Source: Anaerofilum sp.
GTDB lineage: Bacteria > Bacillota > Clostridia > Oscillospirales > Ruminococcaceae
Direction of reading: 5' to 3'
Assembly: GCA_020024115.1 (NCBI GenBank)
Contig: JAHHUF010000003.1
Location: 1-45,953 of the forward strand
DNA length: 45,953 nt
The notes beneath the pieces are model-generated. The model saw nothing but the letters and a program-made list of their open reading frames with translations. It did no database searches and was not told where the DNA came from. Of the stretch, positions 23,708 through 32,457 are shown one piece after another. Within the stretch, counting starts at the first letter, position 1. Every line of letters starts with the position of its first letter. Made by a program: the position numbers and the translations under genes.

Positions 23708-24784
23708 TTGCATATAACGGAGGAGGTAATCCGAGGGCAGCTTGCCCCTCGTTTGATTGAATGGTATCATGCGAATGCACGGGTGTTGCCGTTTAGAACC
23801 CATTCCACACCCTATCGGGTTTGGGTCAGTGAAATTATGCTGCAACAAACAAGAGTGTCAGCAGCAATGGAACATTACAACCGATTTATGGCAGAGCTGC
23901 CCAATGTCAGCGACTTGGCAGAATGTCCGGAAGAAAAACTGATGAAACTGTGGGAAGGGTTGGGCTATTACAGCCGTGCAAGAAATTTGCAAAAAGCGGC
24001 ACAGGTGATTGTAGAGCAGCATGGCGGACAACTTCCGGCAGATTATAAGGCACTGCTTGCTTTGCCGGGCATTGGCGAATATACCGCCGGAGCAATTGGT
24101 TCTATCAGTTTCGGTTTGCCTGTCCCAGCGGTCGATGGCAATGTATTGCGTGTTTTTTCTCGAATTTATAACGATGACAGAGATATTTTAAAGCCGGATA
24201 CCAAAAAAGCATTTACACAGCGAGTGCTGGACTGTATGCCAAAGGATAACCCAGGAGATTATAACCAAGCATTGATGGAGCTAGGAGCAATGGTCTGTGT
24301 TCCAAATGGAGTGCCCCAATGCCTTGCCTGCCCCGTGGCTGGATTGTGTCGTGGGTTTGCAGAGGGGACTGCACCTTCCTTGCCCACCAAAACCCCACCG
24401 AAAGCAAGAAAAATTCAACCTGTCACCGTGCTTTTGGTGCAGGATGCAGAGGGCAGATACCTGATTGAAAAACGAAAGGAAACAGGATTGCTGGCAAGGC
24501 TTTGGCAGCCTGTTTTGTTTGAAGAAATTATCACCCCAGAACAGGCACACAAAGAATTGGAGCAAAAAGGAATTGATGCAGAATTTCAAACACAAGGCAA
24601 AAACGCAAAGCATATTTTCAGCCATATCGAGTGGCAGATGCAATGCTATTGTTTTTTGGCAAAAAGCTGCAAATTGCCCGATAATATGGTGTGGGCTGAT
24701 AAAAAACAACTCAAAGAGGAATACTCTTTGCCCAACGCCTTTAAGGTGTACAAAAAAGAAATGTTGCAGAATGACAAAGGTTAA
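23708..24784 (+). CDS. mutY: A/G-specific adenine glycosylase MutY
   Basis: MutY removes adenine mispaired with 8-oxoguanine. The 358-residue protein has the helix-hairpin-helix glycosylase domain with catalytic E42 (SEIMLQQTRV) and D143 (VDGNV), the hairpin LPGIGEYTAG at 119-128, a 4Fe-4S loop with C197, C205, C208 and C214 (spacing 7-2-5), and a C-terminal MutT-like domain that recognises 8-oxoG. The start is TTG 23708, with AGGAGGGG at 23696-23703; no better ATG is available. It follows asnS by 37 bp and may be co-transcribed. Confidence 0.94.
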   Translation: MHITEEVIRGQLAPRLIEWYHANARVLPFRTHSTPYRVWVSEIMLQQTRVSAAMEHYNRFMAELPNVSDLAECPEEKLMKLWEGLGYYSRARNLQKAAQVIVEQHGGQLPADYKALLALPGIGEYTAGAIGSISFGLPVPAVDGNVLRVFSRIYNDDRDILKPDTKKAFTQRVLDCMPKDNPGDYNQALMELGAMVCVPNGVPQCLACPVAGLCRGFAEGTAPSLPTKTPPKARKIQPVTVLLVQDAEGRYLIEKRKETGLLARLWQPVLFEEIITPEQAHKELEQKGIDAEFQTQGKNAKHIFSHIEWQMQCYCFLAKSCKLPDNMVWADKKQLKEEYSLPNAFKVYKKEMLQNDKG

Positions 24785-24858
24785 TCTTGGAACACAAACA
24801 AAAGAGAACCATGTCCAATAAAAGTTGTAAAATTTATACAGAGCTTTTGTCGATTCTG

Positions 24859-24887
24859 TTGTATTTCATGCTGTTTAGCGTTATAAT
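24859..24887 (+). promoter_or_regulatory. Promoter of the small acidic membrane protein gene
   Basis: TTGTAT (24859-24864) and consensus TATAAT (24882-24887) with a 17-bp spacer. The predicted start of transcription is upstream of both possible translation starts of the next gene. Confidence 0.68.
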
Positions 24888-24935
24888 AAAAACAATAAAC
24901 CTGTATCAATTGAAAGTGGAAACGGAGAGAACAGA

Positions 24936-25325
24936 ATGATTATAATGAAACTTCATCGTTTAAAGAAAAAAGCCGTTTCTCTTGCAGGTGGTGTTATCGC
25001 AGTAAAATCTGCAATTAAAAAATTCAAACGAAAAAATAACGCAAAACACAATCAAGTGTCTTTGCAAAGGAAGGAAGTAATCACTATGAAAAAGTCAACA
25101 TTTGCAGCCATTCTGGTATTTTTGTCTGCGGCGGTCGGTGCATTGGTTGCAGCTTATATGTATATCCAACGCCGTGAAAAGGAATTGGATGAGTACGAAC
25201 AATTGCTGTTTAGTGAGGAGTTCAACCAGACTGCTCCTTCTTCTGACGAGGAGGAAGACATCCACGAGGTTCCGGCACCTGCTGTGGAAGATGAAGAAGT
25301 TGAGATTGACCTCGACCAAGAGTAA
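24936..25325 (+). CDS. Hypothetical membrane-anchored acidic protein with two possible starts
   Basis: I do not recognise a named family. The reading frame has two well-supported starts. ATG 24936 (GGAGAG at 24924-24929) gives 129 residues with a very basic N-terminal part (residues 4-35). ATG 25086 (GGAAGGAAG upstream) gives 79 residues: a membrane helix (KKSTFAAILVFLSAAVGALV), then YIQRREKELDEYEQLLF and an acidic tail rich in Glu and Asp. The short form looks like a complete small single-pass protein. Both could be made. It is a single-gene unit with its own promoter and a strong terminator. Confidence 0.65.
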   Translation: MIIMKLHRLKKKAVSLAGGVIAVKSAIKKFKRKNNAKHNQVSLQRKEVITMKKSTFAAILVFLSAAVGALVAAYMYIQRREKELDEYEQLLFSEEFNQTAPSSDEEEDIHEVPAPAVEDEEVEIDLDQE

Positions 25326-25335
25326 TGATAAACCA

Positions 25336-25374
25336 CAAGCCCATCAAAGCATTTGCTTTGATGGGCTTGTTTTA
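25336..25374 (+). terminator. Terminator between convergent genes
   Basis: CAAGCCCATCAAAGCA (25336-25351) pairs perfectly with 25354-25369 and TTTTAG follows on the plus strand. On the minus strand the tail is less T-rich, but it may also serve the LTA-synthase-like gene that ends at 25372. Confidence 0.85.
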
Positions 25375-27189
25375 GTTTAGGGATACAATCGGAGCAAACC
25401 AATGGCTCTGTCGATTGTTTTTTCCAAACAAGTTGTTGTATTGAATTGCTTGATAGCGTTGAATTAAAGAAGTGAAATCGTTGGTTTCTAAGTGGCTGTA
25501 TGCCTTGCCGTTGGTGTCAGTGTAGCCAACAAAGGTGATTGCAGGCAGGGTTTGATGCAGGTTCCACAAATAGCGGTCATAATCACTTTGAGGCAGTCCG
25601 CTATATCGCAGCAAATACTGACTCAAAAAGTTTAGGCTGGAATCAGGAATTTCGGTTTCGGGCAGAGGATAGTTTGCCCAAATCAAAAATGGAGTCCGGT
25701 ATTTAGACATATATTGTTCCATTGTCATATTGTCCTGTGTCACACCAAATGCTTTGTCCAAAAATTCCGGCTCAACGGCAGGTTGATGGTCACCAAACAT
25801 TAAAATGATAGTAGGTTCATCTTGCTTGCTGAAATAGTCCACAAGCTGTTTGAATGATTCATCTGTTTTGGAAACCAAAGTCAAATATTGCTCTGCTTTG
25901 GGATAAAGTCCCTCGGACCCTTTTACGGTTACTTCAGCCGGATAGTCTTTTACAGTATATGCTCCGTGGCTTTGAATGGTAACATTAAACAAAAAGAGCT
26001 TTTCGTTGGGAGCTTTGTTTTCGTATTCCCAAATAATTTGTTTGAAAGATGTATCATCACTGATATAGCCATGTTCCTCTGTGATGGGAACATTCAAATC
26101 CTGCTGTGATTTGAATTGGTCAAAGCCCAAAAGCGGATATGCAAGGTTTCGCTGCCAAGAAGTCTGTTCGCCCGGATGGATTGCAAGGGTGCGGTAGCCA
26201 TTTGCTTTCATGGAAGAAACAATGGAAGAAACAGGGGAAGTGATGTACTGTTGATAGGGAATACTGCCCGATGGCAAAAATGCCATAGAATTGCCTGTCA
26301 AAAATTCAAATTCGCTCAAACTGGTTCCTGCACCAGTCACCGATGTGAAACAATGCCCCCAAATGCTGTTGGGCAAAGTGGACATATATTCATTGACAGG
26401 TTTGCTCAAAGAAAGATTGCCGAATTCTTCATAGTCTGCCCATGATTCGTTCATAATAGCGATAATATTTGGGGTTTGTTCAGCAGAAGAGGGCGATTCC
26501 GGCAAAGATGAAAAATACTGCTCTAATTCACTGGGGTCAAAATGGGCGGGCTGTTCTACCTCTAAAAATTGCAAATTTCGCAGAAATACTGCAACTGCTC
26601 CCCCTTTTTTGTAGGAGGCAACCTGATTCCATACATCAGGTTTGAACTCCTTGTTTGCAAGCAGTGGGGTAAAGGCAACCAGCAGCATCAATACCAAACC
26701 GGTGGCAACAGAACCGCACCGAAACCAAAGCCGTTGTTTTTTGTCAAACAATGGCTTTTTGTATTTGATAGCCAAACCAATAGCAACTGCAATCAAAAGC
26801 AAGGCAACAGTCATTTGCCATGTGGGGGTGAAGTCATAGCTGCTGGCAACCGCTGCAGCAGTTCCCAGTGCTGTTAAATCCCACGGCAAAACAGGAGTTC
26901 CACGGAAAACCGAAACAAAATAGTTTGCAGCACCCCAGATTCCAAATGCAGAATGGCAAAGAATACTGGATAAAATTGGTCTGCCGGAAATGGCACACAA
27001 AAGAGCATATACCACACCAATGCAAAGCCCATTGCAAAACAAAGCCAGAAATGAAAAGCTGGACAGAGATGCACCTAACACAAACTGCATCAAAAGATAG
27101 GTTGTGAAAGGGGTCAGAAGGGTGATTGCGATAGTAGGCAATGTTTTGCGTGAAATGATAGAACCAATCCGTTTGGATACGGTCAACAT
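25372..27189 (-). CDS. LTA synthase family sulfatase-like protein
   Basis: The 605-residue protein has about five N-terminal membrane helices (to residue 180) and an extracellular sulfatase-fold domain. Catalytic features are E248 (IMNESW), the nucleophile T289 in GAGTSLSEFEFLTGNS, the HPGEQTSWQRN segment and FGDHQPAV with metal ligands near residue 480. LtaS-type enzymes transfer glycerolphosphate from phosphatidylglycerol to build lipoteichoic acid; related members add phosphoglycerol to other polymers. Which one applies cannot be decided here. It is divergent from the GntR-ABC operon. Confidence 0.9.
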   Translation of the reverse strand: MLTVSKRIGSIISRKTLPTIAITLLTPFTTYLLMQFVLGASLSSFSFLALFCNGLCIGVVYALLCAISGRPILSSILCHSAFGIWGAANYFVSVFRGTPVLPWDLTALGTAAAVASSYDFTPTWQMTVALLLIAVAIGLAIKYKKPLFDKKQRLWFRCGSVATGLVLMLLVAFTPLLANKEFKPDVWNQVASYKKGGAVAVFLRNLQFLEVEQPAHFDPSELEQYFSSLPESPSSAEQTPNIIAIMNESWADYEEFGNLSLSKPVNEYMSTLPNSIWGHCFTSVTGAGTSLSEFEFLTGNSMAFLPSGSIPYQQYITSPVSSIVSSMKANGYRTLAIHPGEQTSWQRNLAYPLLGFDQFKSQQDLNVPITEEHGYISDDTSFKQIIWEYENKAPNEKLFLFNVTIQSHGAYTVKDYPAEVTVKGSEGLYPKAEQYLTLVSKTDESFKQLVDYFSKQDEPTIILMFGDHQPAVEPEFLDKAFGVTQDNMTMEQYMSKYRTPFLIWANYPLPETEIPDSSLNFLSQYLLRYSGLPQSDYDRYLWNLHQTLPAITFVGYTDTNGKAYSHLETNDFTSLIQRYQAIQYNNLFGKNNRQSHWFAPIVSLN

Positions 27190-27359
27190 TCAAATCAACT
27201 CCTTTATATCAATAGAAAATCTGTTTTGAGACGATATTTCACTATATATTGCTGAAATATATTGTTTTGAAATCTGCAAAAGCATTTGTAAGTATAGCCC
27301 AACAGAACTAAAATGTCAAAAACAAAAAAGAAACAAAGGCAAAATTTTGTCGAAAAAGA

Positions 27360-27388
27360 TTGACAGGCAAGCCTTTTAGTAGTATAGT
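27360..27388 (+). promoter_or_regulatory. Promoter of the GntR-ABC-CPBP operon
   Basis: Consensus TTGACA (27360-27365) and TATAGT (27383-27388) with an exact 17-bp spacer, about 55 bp before the GntR start. Confidence 0.8.
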
Positions 27389-27391
27389 TAG

Positions 27392-27403
27392 TTACACAAG
27401 TAA
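27392..27403 (+). promoter_or_regulatory. Candidate GntR (YtrA-type) operator
   Basis: TTACACAAGTAA is an inverted repeat (TTAC-N4-GTAA) lying directly downstream of the -10, over the expected transcription start. Position suggests autorepression by the first gene of the operon; binding is inferred. Confidence 0.45.
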
Positions 27404-27443
27404 TGAACCATTGAACCAAACAAAGGAAAAGGGGTGAAATTGT

Positions 27444-27815
27444 TTGAATGGTGTACTAAATGAACAGACATCAATTTATTTGCAGATTGCACAAATGATT
27501 GAAAATGATATTTTGCGAGGAATTTATTTGGAAGAAGAACAGGTGCCAAGCACCAACGAGCTGGCAAGGGTATTTCGCATCAATCCAGCCACCGCTGCAA
27601 AGGGTGTCAACCTGTTGGTAGATGAAGCAATTTTATATAAGAAACGAGGAATTGGGATGTTTGTATCCACAGGGGCAGTGGTAGCCATTCGCCAAAAAAG
27701 AAAGGCTGCATTTTATCAGGATTTTGTAAAAACACTGGTCAGCGAAGCAACAAACCTTGAAATTGATAAAAACGAATTGCTTGAGATGATTCAAAAAGCA
27801 CAAAACGAACAATAA
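27444..27815 (+). CDS. GntR-family repressor, YtrA subfamily
   Basis: The 123-residue protein is a short GntR regulator: an N-terminal winged helix (TSIYLQIAQMIENDI, VPSTNELARVFRINPATAAKGVNLL, then ILYKKRGIGMFV) and only a small C-terminal dimer segment, which is the YtrA type. These control neighbouring ABC transporters, often induced by cell-wall antibiotics. The start is TTG 27444 with GGGGTGA at 27431-27437; the nearby ATG is in another frame. It is the first gene of a five-gene operon. Confidence 0.9.
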   Translation: MNGVLNEQTSIYLQIAQMIENDILRGIYLEEEQVPSTNELARVFRINPATAAKGVNLLVDEAILYKKRGIGMFVSTGAVVAIRQKRKAAFYQDFVKTLVSEATNLEIDKNELLEMIQKAQNEQ

Positions 27816-27830
27816 GAGGAGGAAAGCAGT

Positions 27831-28715
27831 ATGGAAAAAACATTGAAAGCATCAGGGCTTGTAAAGACATACGGAAAAAAGGAAGTATTGCATGGCATTG
27901 ATATTGAATTTCGCCCAGGGTGCATCTATGGTTTGGTTGGAAGAAACGGCGCAGGAAAAACAACGCTGCTGAGTTGTTTGACCGCACAGGCACGCATCAC
28001 GGAAGGGGAGGTTACTTATGGCGGCGAAACAGTTTGGGAAAACACCAAAGCACTGAGTGAAATTTGTTTTGCACGGGAAATGAGCCAAGTGTTGTTTTCC
28101 GGGCCAAATACATATAAGGTGAAAGATTACCTCTATGCTGCGAAAGTGTTTTATCCCCATTGGGATGAGCAATACGCCAAAAGGCTGGTTGAACTGTTTG
28201 GGCTGGATGTCAAAAAAAGAATCAGCAACTTGTCAAAAGGAATGTTGAGTATGGTGACAATTGTGTTGGCATTGGCAAGCAAAGCCCCTGTGACTATTTT
28301 GGATGAACCTGTGGCTGGTTTGGATGTTGTGGCACGGGAGCAGTTTTATAAATTGTTGCTGGAGGATTATGCCGAAACCCAGCGAACCTTCATTGTTTCC
28401 ACCCATATTTTAGATGAGGCAGCCACTGTTTTTGAAGAAGTTGTCTTTTTGGATGATGGGAAGATTTTGGAACAGGGCAACACAGATGAGCTTATCAGCC
28501 AATTCCACTATATTTCCGGCAAGACAGAAGATGTGGACAAGGCTGTGGAGGGAATGCAGGTTCTTTTGCAGGAAGTTGCAGGACGCAGCAAAGCGGTGGC
28601 TGTGCGCTGTGATGAAACCAGTTTGCAGCAGGTGCAGCAAAATCATACAGTGGATGTAAGCGGAATGAATCTGCAAAAGGTGTTTATTGCTTTGACAAAC
28701 TCAAAGGAGGGATGA
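27831..28715 (+). CDS. ABC transporter ATP-binding protein
   Basis: The 294-residue protein has Walker A GRNGAGKTT (about residues 37-45), the signature LSKGM near 131, Walker B VTILDEPVAGLD near 152, and the switch histidine in FIVSTHILDE. A C-terminal domain of about 80 residues has no clear match. This is the YtrB-like ATPase type that works with separate small membrane subunits. It follows the GntR gene by 15 bp and precedes two membrane protein genes. Confidence 0.93.
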   Translation: MEKTLKASGLVKTYGKKEVLHGIDIEFRPGCIYGLVGRNGAGKTTLLSCLTAQARITEGEVTYGGETVWENTKALSEICFAREMSQVLFSGPNTYKVKDYLYAAKVFYPHWDEQYAKRLVELFGLDVKKRISNLSKGMLSMVTIVLALASKAPVTILDEPVAGLDVVAREQFYKLLLEDYAETQRTFIVSTHILDEAATVFEEVVFLDDGKILEQGNTDELISQFHYISGKTEDVDKAVEGMQVLLQEVAGRSKAVAVRCDETSLQQVQQNHTVDVSGMNLQKVFIALTNSKEG

Positions 28716-28718
28716 GCA

Positions 28719-29318
28719 ATGAAAGCAAATATGCGGTTTGGTATTTGGTGGTTTGTACGCAATATGAAAATATTGGTGCCTCTTTTTTTGGTGGGGCTGG
28801 TGGTGATGCTGCTGAACAACTCAGAGCACAGAATCCAGATAAGCCTTGATTTTCTGGTTACGATGTGCAGTGTGATTGGCTATTTGTTCCCTGCATCATG
28901 GTTTCTTGAGGGAAAACATTTGACTTTTTCTATGGGAAATACACGAAAAAACTTTTTTCTTCAATCTCAAATCCATAAATTGATTGTGATTTTAGTTGTT
29001 GTGTTTTTCAACTTTATAGCAAATAGCAACCTTTCTCTTTTTTCAACTGTGAGCAGTGTATTATTTCTTACTTGCAGCAGCGAAACCATTGGAGTTTTGT
29101 GCCTTCGGTTTGGGAAATACGGTCTAATTATTTTTACCATTATCGCAGGTATTGTGGGAGGCGTTTGTGGATTTTTGATGGTCGGTGAAGGCTTGTTGGA
29201 CATCACTGTTTCTTTGGTGAACATTTTTCAAGGGTCAATTCAGGTGATTTTTGGCATTGCAGCAGGGCTGGTCTTGACAGCAATCAACTGGCTGCTGTTT
29301 CGCAAAATAGATGTGTAA
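28719..29318 (+). CDS. Membrane protein, probable ABC transporter subunit
   Basis: The 199-residue protein has about six hydrophobic segments and little else to identify it. It begins 3 bp after the ATPase gene, so it is very likely one of the membrane partners of that ATPase. The motif FSMGNTRKNFFLQSQ between helices 2 and 3 resembles the coupling segment seen in small ABC-2-like permeases (G-x-T/S-R-K). The substrate is unknown. Confidence 0.75.
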   Translation: MKANMRFGIWWFVRNMKILVPLFLVGLVVMLLNNSEHRIQISLDFLVTMCSVIGYLFPASWFLEGKHLTFSMGNTRKNFFLQSQIHKLIVILVVVFFNFIANSNLSLFSTVSSVLFLTCSSETIGVLCLRFGKYGLIIFTIIAGIVGGVCGFLMVGEGLLDITVSLVNIFQGSIQVIFGIAAGLVLTAINWLLFRKIDV

Positions 29319-29333
29319 AAGGAGGGAAAACAG

Positions 29334-30071
29334 ATGAAACAGGTACAAAAGGTACTGTTAAGCGGAAAAAAAGATATTTTGGAAGTTTCCGCAGTATTTG
29401 GCGTAGGTTTGGTAATTGTAGAAATTATTTTGGCGATTTTGCTGCGTGTCGCTCAAATAGATATAGCAATGCCACTGGGGGCATTGCTTATGGTTTCAAT
29501 TGGCAGTTTAGTGGGATTATTAACATCAGCCGCTCAAATGGCACTTAATATGAACCGTGCAGTTAAATTTGGGATTCCACGCAAAGACGCACTGGTTGGA
29601 ACAATTGGAATTTCATTTGGTATCGCTGTTTGTGGGCTGCTGTTTTCCGGTTTGGGGTTAGGGCTTGACATAGTTGTTTATTGGCTTGTAGGTTTTACCG
29701 GGGATTTTTCACCGTTATCGGATATTTTAGGGCTGATAGGGCTGAGTGCAGGGGTATCTTTTGTCAAAATCATTGGTATTGTTCTCCTTGCGTTTGTATT
29801 TTTGTCGGTTATTATGGGAGCATTGATTTTGAGATTTGGAAAAACCGGCTTTTGGGTAGTGTATTTCATTATTTTTGGTTCACTCTTTTTAAATTCAAGA
29901 ATAGGTGATATAATAAATGAAAATACCATTGGCGGAAAGTTGATACAGATTCTTTCCACAACTGTTCCCTCTTTTGTATGGTGGATTTTAGGAGCAGCAG
30001 TTGTTGTTGCGGTTTTGGTATGGGCGATAAAAACAGCATTACAGCTGGAGGTGAATGACGCCTTCAGTTAA
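29334..30071 (+). CDS. Membrane protein, probable ABC transporter subunit
   Basis: This 245-residue protein has about six membrane helices. The cytoplasmic segment NRAVKFGIPRKDALVGT between helices 2 and 3 parallels FSMGNTRKNFF in the gene before it, which suggests that the two are related subunits and pair with the upstream ATPase. A GGAGG site precedes the ATG. It is followed 17 bp later by the CPBP protease gene. Confidence 0.75.
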   Translation: MKQVQKVLLSGKKDILEVSAVFGVGLVIVEIILAILLRVAQIDIAMPLGALLMVSIGSLVGLLTSAAQMALNMNRAVKFGIPRKDALVGTIGISFGIAVCGLLFSGLGLGLDIVVYWLVGFTGDFSPLSDILGLIGLSAGVSFVKIIGIVLLAFVFLSVIMGALILRFGKTGFWVVYFIIFGSLFLNSRIGDIINENTIGGKLIQILSTTVPSFVWWILGAAVVVAVLVWAIKTALQLEVNDAFS

Positions 30072-30088
30072 AAGAAAGGTTGGTTATT

Positions 30089-31006
30089 ATGGAATATCGC
30101 AAAGCGGCATCTCGCATTGGATGGGGAATGGCAACATTCTTTTTGGTATCACAGCTTGCACAAACCATGCTGCTGATGTTGGTTGGAATCATTGCACCAC
30201 AGGTGGTACAGTCCACAGCAGGGGTGCTGTTGATTGGAGATATTGGCATTTACTGCATTGGGTTTCCCTGCCTTTTTGCAATTTGCAAAAAAGTACCAAA
30301 CACAGAAACTCCAAATCCTCCCGCACAGCAAAATATGACAGCAGGGCTTTTTATTAAAACTTTATGTATGGCATTTGCTGCAATGTATCTGGCAAACTTT
30401 TTGTATATGTTTGTGATGGGGATGTTTTCACAGGTGAGTGGTCATTTTGTGGATGAAAACCCTTTGCTGGATGTTATTATGAAAAACAACCTCATTGAAC
30501 GGATTGTTTTATTTTGTGCTGTGCCACCCATTTTGGAAGAATTGGTATTCCGCAAATATTTGTATACCAAAATTGGCAGCTATGGCGACAACGCATTTAT
30601 TTTGGTTTCGGGGCTTTGTTTTGGAATGTTCCACGGCAATTTAAACCAGTTTGTTTATGCCTTTGCATTGGGTTCTTTGCTTGCATGGCTTTATGTAACC
30701 ACAGGAAATGTGGTCTGGGGAATGATAATTCATACAATTATCAACCTGATGGGCAGTATCATTGCACCTATGGCAATGGGAAACGAAAGTTTAAGTATTG
30801 TGGTTGGTATTTTTGTTGTGGGTGTCATCATTGCAGGTCTCATTATCTTTTTCCGCTCAAAACGCAGCGGAATATTTGCACCCCCGATTACACAAGAGCA
30901 ACAGCCTAGATTGTTTGTAAACACAATCTTTAACTGGGGCATGGCAGTATTTATGGTTATCTTTTTGGCAGTATCAATTATTATTCTGGTCGGCATCCTT
31001 AAATAA
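30089..31006 (+). CDS. CPBP-family intramembrane glutamic protease
   Basis: The 305-residue polytopic protein carries the CPBP (CAAX protease/bacteriocin-processing, Abi) motifs: EELVFRKYLY with E150, E151 and R155, FGMFHGN with H182, and HTIIN with H215 and N219. Bacterial members cleave membrane substrates or give immunity to bacteriocins. The start ATG 30089 has AAAGGT at 30075-30080; a TTG at 30080 overlaps that site. It ends the GntR-ABC operon. Its presence with a YtrA-type transporter suggests a role in peptide or antibiotic resistance, which is inference. Confidence 0.9.
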   Translation: MEYRKAASRIGWGMATFFLVSQLAQTMLLMLVGIIAPQVVQSTAGVLLIGDIGIYCIGFPCLFAICKKVPNTETPNPPAQQNMTAGLFIKTLCMAFAAMYLANFLYMFVMGMFSQVSGHFVDENPLLDVIMKNNLIERIVLFCAVPPILEELVFRKYLYTKIGSYGDNAFILVSGLCFGMFHGNLNQFVYAFALGSLLAWLYVTTGNVVWGMIIHTIINLMGSIIAPMAMGNESLSIVVGIFVVGVIIAGLIIFFRSKRSGIFAPPITQEQQPRLFVNTIFNWGMAVFMVIFLAVSIIILVGILK

Positions 31007-31047
31007 AAAAGCGTTTGCACCATGTTCACGGTGCAAACGCTTTTTTG
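31004..31047. terminator. Bidirectional terminator
   Basis: AAAAAAGCGTTTGCACC pairs with GGTGCAAACGCTTTTTT around an 8-base loop. T-runs are present on both strands; it serves the CPBP operon and the convergent BTAD regulator. Confidence 0.9.
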
Positions 31048-31063
31048 ATTTGGATATCTGTTT

Positions 31064-32268
31064 TCAAATATTCAAATCAGGGTGACAAAAAGAAATTGTA
31101 ATTGTGAAGTTTTTTAAGCGGCTTTCTTGGCTGAAAACATTTGAAAGACGCATTTCTACAAATTGCTTATCATTATAATTTTTCATCATTAACAATGCCG
31201 CATATTGAGAGCGACTGAATTGACAGAAAATATCATCTTTTCGCAAGGTGGATAAAATAATTTGGTGTGCCAGATTCATTGCCAAAGAAGTATCTTGACG
31301 AGAACCAACTGCGTTTTTTCGAGGATGCAAAGAAATCAGCATAATTGCCAAAGCAAAATTCTCCCGTTCGGCGGTGCGGACAAAAATCGGGTAGATGTGC
31401 CGAAAAGAGTTGTAGCTGCAAAAATAGGCTCCATTTAGGATTGGCTCTGATTGAATGGTTTGGGATAAATCCATTTGAATACGCATCAAATCTTCCTGCT
31501 CCAAACGGCTGTTTTCGGCTGCCCAATGGTAAATTTGCCGCACTGCCCGTGGGACAGGCTTTTGAAGGTGATTATAGCAAACCTCCAGAACCATGGGGTA
31601 GTAATTCAAAATGGAGGTTTTCATTTCCAACTGATGCATAGCTTTGAATAAATAGGGTAAATATCTTCCCGTTGGGGGCAAATCATGGATGCGTGGCTGC
31701 AAATAGAAAAGGCTTCATAAGCAGAGGTATGTGTGTTTTCTTTTAATAAAATATTGGAAATATGACATACAACAGAAATATAATCAGAAATCAGTTGATG
31801 ATTATAGAACAATACCCATGGGCGGGCAGCAAAACAAGGCAAAAACTCGCCTGTGCATAAATTGAGTGCCTGTCTGCCCAATTTTAATTGACAATCAGAA
31901 GTTACATCCTTTTGCTTCATTTGTTCAAATAATAACAAGCAGCGCCGAACATCGGTTTGTATGGAAATATCAGGGTTGATTTGGTATTGCTGCCCTGTTG
32001 TTAAAATAAAAGGAACATCAGGGACAATATCTTGCAGCAATTTTCGCAGAGAATAAACCGCATTTTTTAATGCACCTGCTGGGTTGACTACATCATCCCA
32101 CAATAAATTCGTCAGTTCTTGATTGGTGAGAGGCTGATGGCTGTTGAGCAATAGCAATGCGAAAAGTTCAATGTTTTTATTCATTCGACAATTGGAGTCA
32201 ACAAGAATTGCAGAGCCCCAGCGGACAGAGAATTCACCAAGTAACTTTACTTCCAAAAAAGGCTGCAT
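31064..32268 (-). pseudogene. BTAD-type (SARP-like) regulator, split by a frameshift
   Basis: Two overlapping frames together encode one known clostridial architecture. The first (32268 down to 31621, 215 residues) has a winged-helix DNA-binding domain (LLGEFSVRWGS, NKNIELFALLLLNSHQPLTNQEL) and a BTAD helical domain, then stops early after PIYSK-LCISWK. The second (31702 down to 31064) continues the expected sequence from AMHQLEMKTSILNYY and ends in a GGDEF-like output domain (RKDDIFCQFSRSQYAALLM). A single-base (-1) shift near 31641-31645 would join SK to AMHQ. No standard slippery heptamer is visible, so mutation or a sequence error is likelier than programmed frameshifting. Targets are unknown. 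Confidence 0.75.
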
Positions 32269-32332
32269 TTAGATTTTCCTTTCATATAAAATAATTCAAA
32301 AAAATTGAAGTTTGTTCTATAAAATATGAACA

Positions 32333-32368
32333 AAATCCCTTTTAACACATTTGTGCTAAAAGGGATTT
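32333..32368 (-). terminator. Terminator downstream of the DUF624-like gene
   Basis: AAATCCCTTTTAACACA pairs with TGTGCTAAAAGGGATTT with a 2-base loop and one mismatch; on the minus strand TTTTGTT follows. It is about 90 bp after the stop of the minus-strand gene. Confidence 0.7.
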
Positions 32369-32381
32369 CGGATAAGCAGAG

Positions 32382-32406
32382 GCTATCTGAAAAGTTGAAA
32401 TTTTTG
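32382..32406 (+). repeat. 25-bp repeat, copy 2
   Basis: It matches 9881-9905 in 24 of 25 positions. It sits between the frameshifted BTAD gene and the DUF624-like gene. No open reading frame for a transposase is near either copy. Confidence 0.55.
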
Positions 32407-32457
32407 TCTTTTTCTATAATAAACAGTATTTGCTGCCTTAAAACAGAACAAGAGAAC

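Noticed and set aside
27230..27275. AT-rich repeats (AATATAT-type) upstream of the LTA-synthase-like gene, considered as an operator
   Set aside because: The pattern is imperfect, low in complexity and not aligned with a clear promoter, so no site can be supported.
31064..31702. Second half of the BTAD regulator as an independent gene
   Set aside because: It overlaps the first half by about 80 bp, lacks a clear ribosome binding site, and its sequence continues the known full-length architecture; a split gene explains it better.
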